Assembly (NCBI GenBank): GCA_964495555.1
Contig: CAZBWA010000064.1
Span: 1 to 9,527 of the forward strand
Direction of reading: 5' to 3'
Origin: VGCC01 sp964495555
Lineage (GTDB): Bacteria; Actinomycetota; Actinomycetes; S36-B12
DNA length: 9,527 bases
The notes under the pieces were generated by a model, which was given only the letters and a program-made list of their open reading frames with translations, was not told where the DNA came from and did not search any database. The position numbers and the translations under genes are program-made. Positions 7,048 through 9,527 of the stretch are shown here, in pieces (position 1 is the stretch's first letter; every line of letters begins with the position of its first letter).

Positions 7048-7617
7048 ATGCGCCTGCTCATCATGGGGCCCCCCGGAGCAGGAAAGGGCACGCAGGCCGC
7101 GGTCATCGCTGAGCGCTTGGGCATTCCCCACATCTCGACGGGCGACATCTTCCGCGCGAACGTCTCGGCGGGCACGCCGCTCGGGATCGAGGCTCAGCGC
7201 TACATGGACGCCGGTGAGTACGTCCCGGATGGTGTGACGAATGCGATGGTTCGGGATCGACTCGCTCAGGACGACTGTCTCCCCGGGTTCCTCCTCGACG
7301 GTTACCCGAGGACGGTCGAGCAGGTGGGTGAACTCGATGGGATGCTGAAGGTGGCCGGTACCTCCCTCGATCGCGTCATCGAACTCACCGTCGACGCCGA
7401 CGTGATCGTCGGCAGACTCGTTAAGCGCGCTGCGGATCAAGGCCGCACCGATGACACCGAGGACGTGATCCGTCGCCGACTCGAGGTCTATGCCGAGCAG
7501 ACCGCCCCGCTCATCGCGGTCTACGACTCGCGTGGGCTCGTGGTTCGCGTGGATGGCATGGGAGACATATCCGACGTCACAGCACGGGTGCTCGCTGCCG
7601 TCGGGGTCGACGGCTGA
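7048..7617 (+). CDS. adk: adenylate kinase, short-LID type
   Basis: Cytosolic enzyme interconverting ATP + AMP and 2 ADP. It has 189 residues from ATG 7048, one base after the secY stop. The P-loop GPPGAGKGT is at residues 7-15, the AMP site STGD at 30-33 with R36, and the DGYPRT motif at 84-89. Instead of a long zinc-type LID it has a short turn (KRAADQGRTDDTEDVIRRRL), as in the mycobacterial enzyme, so this is the short form. The ribosome-binding region is weak (GAAGGA at 7029-7034, 13 nt away), suggesting coupling with secY. The secY-adk-map order is common in Actinobacteria and Firmicutes. The frame is open upstream to 6973 within secY, but the family N-terminus fixes the start. Confidence 0.97.
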   Translation: MRLLIMGPPGAGKGTQAAVIAERLGIPHISTGDIFRANVSAGTPLGIEAQRYMDAGEYVPDGVTNAMVRDRLAQDDCLPGFLLDGYPRTVEQVGELDGMLKVAGTSLDRVIELTVDADVIVGRLVKRAADQGRTDDTEDVIRRRLEVYAEQTAPLIAVYDSRGLVVRVDGMGDISDVTARVLAAVGVDG

Positions 7618-7618
7618 C

Positions 7619-8318
7619 GTGTTCGGCAAGCGCCCGAAGATCGAGATCAAGTCACCGGAGCAGATCGCGCTCATGCGTGCGGCGGGACTCGTCGTCGCGA
7701 CCACGCTGGAGACACTGCGACAGTCGGCGGTAGCCGGTGTGACCACGGCCGACCTCGATGCGATCGCTCGTCAGGTCATCGCGGACCACGGTGCGACTCC
7801 GTCCTTCCTCGGCTATCACGGATTCCCGGCGGTGATCTGCACGTCGGTGAACAGCGCCGTGGTGCATGGGATTCCGGACGGGACCGTCCTGCGCGACGGG
7901 GATCTGCTGTCCATCGACTGCGGCGCCATCATCGAGGGATGGCACGGAGATGCCGCCGTCACGGTTCCCATCGGCACAGTGACCGACGAGGTCGCCCGTC
8001 TCTCCGAGACGACCCGCGAGGCGATGTGGGCGGGGCTCCGCCAGGCGCGGGCCGGCAATCGTCTCTCGGATATCGGTCACGCCGTCGAAACCGTGATCCG
8101 TGCCGCCGGCCCGTACGGCCTGGTCGAGGAGTACGTGGGGCACGGCATCGGATCGAAGATGCACATGTATCCGTCCGTGCCCAACTACGGCCGACCGGGG
8201 GAGGGACCCACCCTCGAGGTGGGCATGGCCCTGGCGATCGAGCCGATGGCCACCCTGGGTTCCGCCACGGTCCGTGTCCTCGACGACGACTGGACCGTGG
8301 TCACCGACGACGACTCGA
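7619..8318 (+). CDS. map: type I methionine aminopeptidase, 3' end lost in assembly gap
   Basis: Metalloenzyme that removes the initiator methionine from nascent proteins. 233 complete residues are visible from GTG 7619 before the N run. The start is inferred because the N-terminal IEIKSPEQIALMRAAG is typical of the family; an ATG at 7673 would remove it. The pita-bread fold is recognisable, with metal ligands D100 (SIDCGA), D111 (WHGDAA), H175 (GHGIG) and E208 (AIEPM), and substrate-site H83 (VVHGIPDG) and H182 (MHMYP). The fifth ligand, the glutamate of the usual HxEH-type C-terminal segment, falls in the gap; roughly 25-30 residues are missing. GTG follows the adk stop by one base without a clear Shine-Dalgarno sequence, so translation is probably coupled to adk. 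Confidence 0.95.
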
Positions 8319-8418
8319 NNNNNNNNNNNNNNNNNNNNNNNNNNNNNNNNNNNNNNNNNNNNNNNNNNNNNNNNNNNNNNNNNNNNNNNNNNNNNNNNNN
8401 NNNNNNNNNNNNNNNNNN
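8319..8418. other. assembly gap of exactly 100 N
   Basis: The run is exactly 100 N, a conventional placeholder for a gap of unknown size, so distances across it are not reliable. It hides the 3' end of map and the start of the map-infA intergenic region, including any terminator. The bases just after it (8419-8455) do not read as a Map C-terminus in the map frame. Confidence 0.97.
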
Positions 8419-8433
8419 CCCCTACCCCCGGTT

Positions 8434-8461
8434 TTGTGCATACGTGACGACCCCGTAGACT
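8434..8461 (+). promoter_or_regulatory. predicted housekeeping-sigma promoter upstream of infA
   Basis: A -35-like TTGTGC (8434-8439) and a -10-like TAGACT (8456-8461) are separated by 16 nt. TAGACT matches the TAnnnT actinobacterial -10 consensus for the principal sigma factor. Transcription would begin around 8466-8468, giving a leader of about 95 nt before infA. The location, after map and before infA, is where a second promoter of the ribosomal cluster is expected. It is predicted by eye only. Confidence 0.6.
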
Positions 8462-8465
8462 TCCC

Positions 8466-8561
8466 AGGCTGATATCGGGCTTCCCCGTCCATCCGCGTTC
8501 TCCCGCCCCCGGCGGTGGGGTTCGCGTGTGCCGGATGGCCCGAACGGACGAGAGGCAACGC
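8466..8561 (+). promoter_or_regulatory. infA 5' leader with potential secondary structure
   Basis: The stretch from the predicted transcription start to the infA GTG includes a perfect 5-bp hairpin CCGCC-CCC-GGCGG (8503-8515), nested inside a 7-bp complementarity of CCATCCG (8489-8495) with CGGATGG (8532-8538). A weaker alternative pairs CGTCC (8486-8490) with GGACG (8546-8550), next to the Shine-Dalgarno sequence. Such pairings arise readily in GC-rich DNA, so function is unproven. No terminator with a U-tract is seen. Confidence 0.35.
8550..8555 (+). promoter_or_regulatory. Shine-Dalgarno sequence deciding the infA start
   Basis: GAGAGG lies 6 nt before the GTG at 8562. It is downstream of the alternative in-frame starts at 8526 (GTG) and 8535 (ATG), neither of which has a comparable element, so it selects the 73-residue product. 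Confidence 0.75.
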
Positions 8562-8783
8562 GTGGGCAAGAAGGACGGAGCGATCGAGCTCGAGGGCACG
8601 ATCACCGAGTCGCTTCCCAACGCGATGTTCCGGGTGGAGCTGGACAACGGCCACCAGGTGCTCGCCCACATCAGCGGGAAGATGCGTATGCACTACATCC
8701 GCATCCTTCCCGACGATCGGGTCGTCGTGGAGCTGTCGCCCTATGACCTCACCCGCGGCCGGATCGTCTACCGCTACAAGTGA
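8562..8783 (+). CDS. infA: translation initiation factor IF-1
   Basis: Single OB-fold (S1-like) protein that occupies the 30S A site during initiation and assists IF-2 and IF-3. It has 73 residues from GTG 8562, exactly the usual actinobacterial length, reading MGKKDGAIELEG, then LPNAMFRVELDNGHQVLAHI and ending SPYDLTRGRIVYRYK. Upstream in-frame starts at 8526 and 8535 would add 12 or 9 residues (MARTDERQR from 8535) that are not part of the family. The gene starts a new transcription unit after map, leading rpmJ, rpsM and rpsK. rpmJ follows after 22 nt. Confidence 0.96.
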   Translation: MGKKDGAIELEGTITESLPNAMFRVELDNGHQVLAHISGKMRMHYIRILPDDRVVVELSPYDLTRGRIVYRYK

Positions 8784-8805
8784 CCGAACGAACGAGAGAG
8801 CCATC

Positions 8806-8919
8806 ATGAAGGTGCAACCGAGCGTCAAGAAGATCTGCGATAAGTGCAAGGTCATTCGTCGCCACGGTCGCGTCATGGTGATCTGCGAGAACGTGCGGCA
8901 CAAGCAGCGCCAGGGCTAA
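8806..8919 (+). CDS. rpmJ: 50S ribosomal protein bL36 (L36), zinc-binding type
   Basis: Smallest 50S protein, a late-assembly zinc ribbon that bridges 23S rRNA helices near the base of the stalk. It has 37 residues beginning MKVQPSVKKICDKC. Zinc ligands are C11, C14, C27 and H32 (CDKC and CENVRH), so this is the C+ form, the canonical partner of zinc-free paralogues induced under zinc limitation in some actinobacteria. The purine-rich GAGAGAG at 8794-8800 ends 5 nt before the ATG. infA-rpmJ-rpsM is the conserved order. A 169-nt non-coding stretch follows. Confidence 0.97.
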   Translation: MKVQPSVKKICDKCKVIRRHGRVMVICENVRHKQRQG

Positions 8920-9088
8920 CCCCCCGGGGTGCACGGGAGAGATAACCCGCCGCACTCGACCATTGGAAGACCCCGACCCCGCACTCGTGCGGACGACACC
9001 CTCGGCCACGGGGCCGAGGACCGGTCTAGGCGGACCGGGTTGGGCTTCCACCCGAGACCCCGTGGAACGAGAGAAGAGAGAACGCCAC
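8920..9088 (+). promoter_or_regulatory. structured non-coding leader upstream of rpsM
   Basis: This is the longest gene-free stretch of known sequence here (169 nt). It is dense in perfect inverted repeats: CCGCAC-TC-GTGCGG (8979-8992), the 8-bp hairpin CCTCGGCC-ACGG-GGCCGAGG (9000-9019) and CCGGTC-TAGGCG-GACCGG (9021-9038). A further hairpin (9036-9054) and an 8-nt exact complement (CCACGGGG 9006-9013 with CCCCGTGG 9058-9065) compete with these. No hairpin is followed by a U-tract, so it does not look like an intrinsic terminator, and I see no convincing -35/-10 pair. In E. coli, S4 represses translation of the alpha operon through a pseudoknot upstream of rpsM; a comparable role here is only inference. 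Confidence 0.5.
9000..9019 (+). repeat. 8-bp perfect inverted repeat with 4-nt loop
   Basis: CCTCGGCC, loop ACGG, GGCCGAGG. It is the strongest simple hairpin in the rpsM leader. Its loop and neighbouring bases are also part of CCACGGGG, which can pair with 9058-9065. Confidence 0.8.
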
Positions 9089-9457
9089 ATGGCACGTCTT
9101 ATCGGCGTCGACCTGCCGCGCGACAAGCGCATGGCAGTCGCGCTCACCTATATCTACGGGGTCGGCCGTTCCCAGGCCGCCCGTGCACTCGAGGCCACCG
9201 GCATCGACCCGAACCTGCGCGCGAAGGACCTGACCGACGATCAGACGGTCGCCCTCCGCGATTGGATCGAGGCGAACCTCAAGGTCGAAGGCGACCTGCG
9301 CCGCGAAGTGGCTGCGGATATCCGCCGCAAGGTCGAGATCGGCTGCTACCAGGGACTCCGGCACCGCAAGGGCCTGCCCGTGCGTGGACAGCGCACCCAT
9401 ACCAACGCTCGCACCCGCAAGGGTCCGCGCAAGACCGTTGCCGGCAAGAAGAAGTAG
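9089..9457 (+). CDS. rpsM: 30S ribosomal protein uS13 (S13)
   Basis: 30S head protein contacting the P-site tRNA and L5 in intersubunit bridges B1a and B1b. It has 122 residues, close to the usual actinobacterial length, starting MARLIGVDLPRDKRMAVALT with the helix-two-turn-helix core IYGVGRSQAARAL, the middle GCYQGLRHRKGLPVRGQRT and a lysine-rich tail (RKGPRKTVAGKKK) that reaches the tRNA. The frame is open upstream to 8963, but that extension (42 codons) is the leader and has no family similarity. A purine-rich stretch GAGAGAAGAGAG (9069-9080) precedes the ATG. rpsK follows 8 nt after the TAG stop. Confidence 0.97.
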   Translation: MARLIGVDLPRDKRMAVALTYIYGVGRSQAARALEATGIDPNLRAKDLTDDQTVALRDWIEANLKVEGDLRREVAADIRRKVEIGCYQGLRHRKGLPVRGQRTHTNARTRKGPRKTVAGKKK

Positions 9458-9465
9458 GGCGGGAC

Positions 9466-9527
9466 ATGGCTACCAAGACCCCCGGCGCCAAGAAGGTGCG
9501 CCGCAAGGAGAAGAAGAACGTCGCCCA
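9466..9527 (+). CDS. rpsK: 30S ribosomal protein uS11 (S11), 3' partial
   Basis: 30S platform protein near the E-site codon and the Shine-Dalgarno helix. Only the first 20 codons are in the window (MATKTPGAKKVRRKEKKNVA plus two bases), matching the KKVRRKEKKNV segment near the N-terminus of actinobacterial S11. It lies 8 nt after rpsM, the conserved alpha-operon order, with a weak GGGCGGGA before the ATG. The rest lies outside the window. Confidence 0.92.
   Translation, partial: MATKTPGAKKVRRKEKKNVA

Noticed and set aside
8419..8458. Open codons after the gap in the map frame, ending at a stop (PYPRFCAYVTTP)
   Set aside because: They do not resemble a methionine aminopeptidase C-terminus, the frame across a gap of unknown length is arbitrary, and the same bases form the infA promoter.
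8941..8946. GATAAC as a -10 box of an rpsM promoter
   Set aside because: No -35-like hexamer sits 16-18 nt upstream; that position is a run of C and G.
8963..8991. TTGGAA (8963-8968) as a -35 box
   Set aside because: The bases 17 nt downstream (CGTGCG) do not resemble a -10 hexamer.
9000..9040. Intrinsic terminator between rpmJ and rpsM
   Set aside because: Strong hairpins are present, but no T-run follows either of them, and the gene order argues for read-through.
8963..9088. N-terminal extension of 42 residues on S13
   Set aside because: It translates the structured leader, has no family similarity, and the canonical MARLIGVDLP start is at 9089.

Overview
This window is a stretch of the universal ribosomal-protein super-operon (S10, spc and the head of the alpha operon) from a high-GC actinobacterium (class Actinomycetia). 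The assignment rests on strongly GC-biased third codon positions, on protein sequences that read like Streptomyces/Mycobacterium homologues (for example the uL29, uS5 and uL6 sequences and the uL18 ending GGLDF), on the short-LID actinobacterial form of adenylate kinase, and on the map-infA-rpmJ-rpsM order. Nothing allows a genus call. The run of exactly 100 N suggests a draft or metagenome-derived assembly.

Layout, all on the + strand. Positions 3-1613 hold the end of the S10 operon: rpsC (5' cut), rplP, rpmC and rpsQ. Positions 1630-7617 hold the spc operon: rplN, rplX, rplE, rpsZ/rpsN (zinc type), rpsH, rplF, rplR, rpsE, rpmD, rplO, secY and adk. They follow rpsQ after only 16 nt, so S10 and spc look like one transcription unit. 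map follows adk by one base and runs into the gap (8319-8418), losing its last part. Right after the gap is a promoter-like sequence (TTGTGC-16 nt-TAGACT) and a leader of about 95 nt, then infA, rpmJ, a 169-nt structured non-coding leader, rpsM and the first 20 codons of rpsK.

Most junctions are a few bases long or overlap (TGATG or ATGA), which fits translational coupling in a polycistronic message. The products work together: large- and small-subunit ribosomal proteins, initiation factor IF-1, the SecY translocon channel that receives nascent membrane and secreted proteins, the methionine aminopeptidase that trims them, and adenylate kinase for nucleotide balance.

I see no mobile element, CRISPR array, tRNA or rRNA, and no accessory or novel protein system; every sizeable gene is a recognised housekeeping gene. 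The parts that known families do not explain are non-coding: the rpmJ-rpsM leader, which can fold in two mutually exclusive ways just upstream of the rpsM ribosome-binding site, the infA leader and promoter, and whatever lies in the assembly gap.
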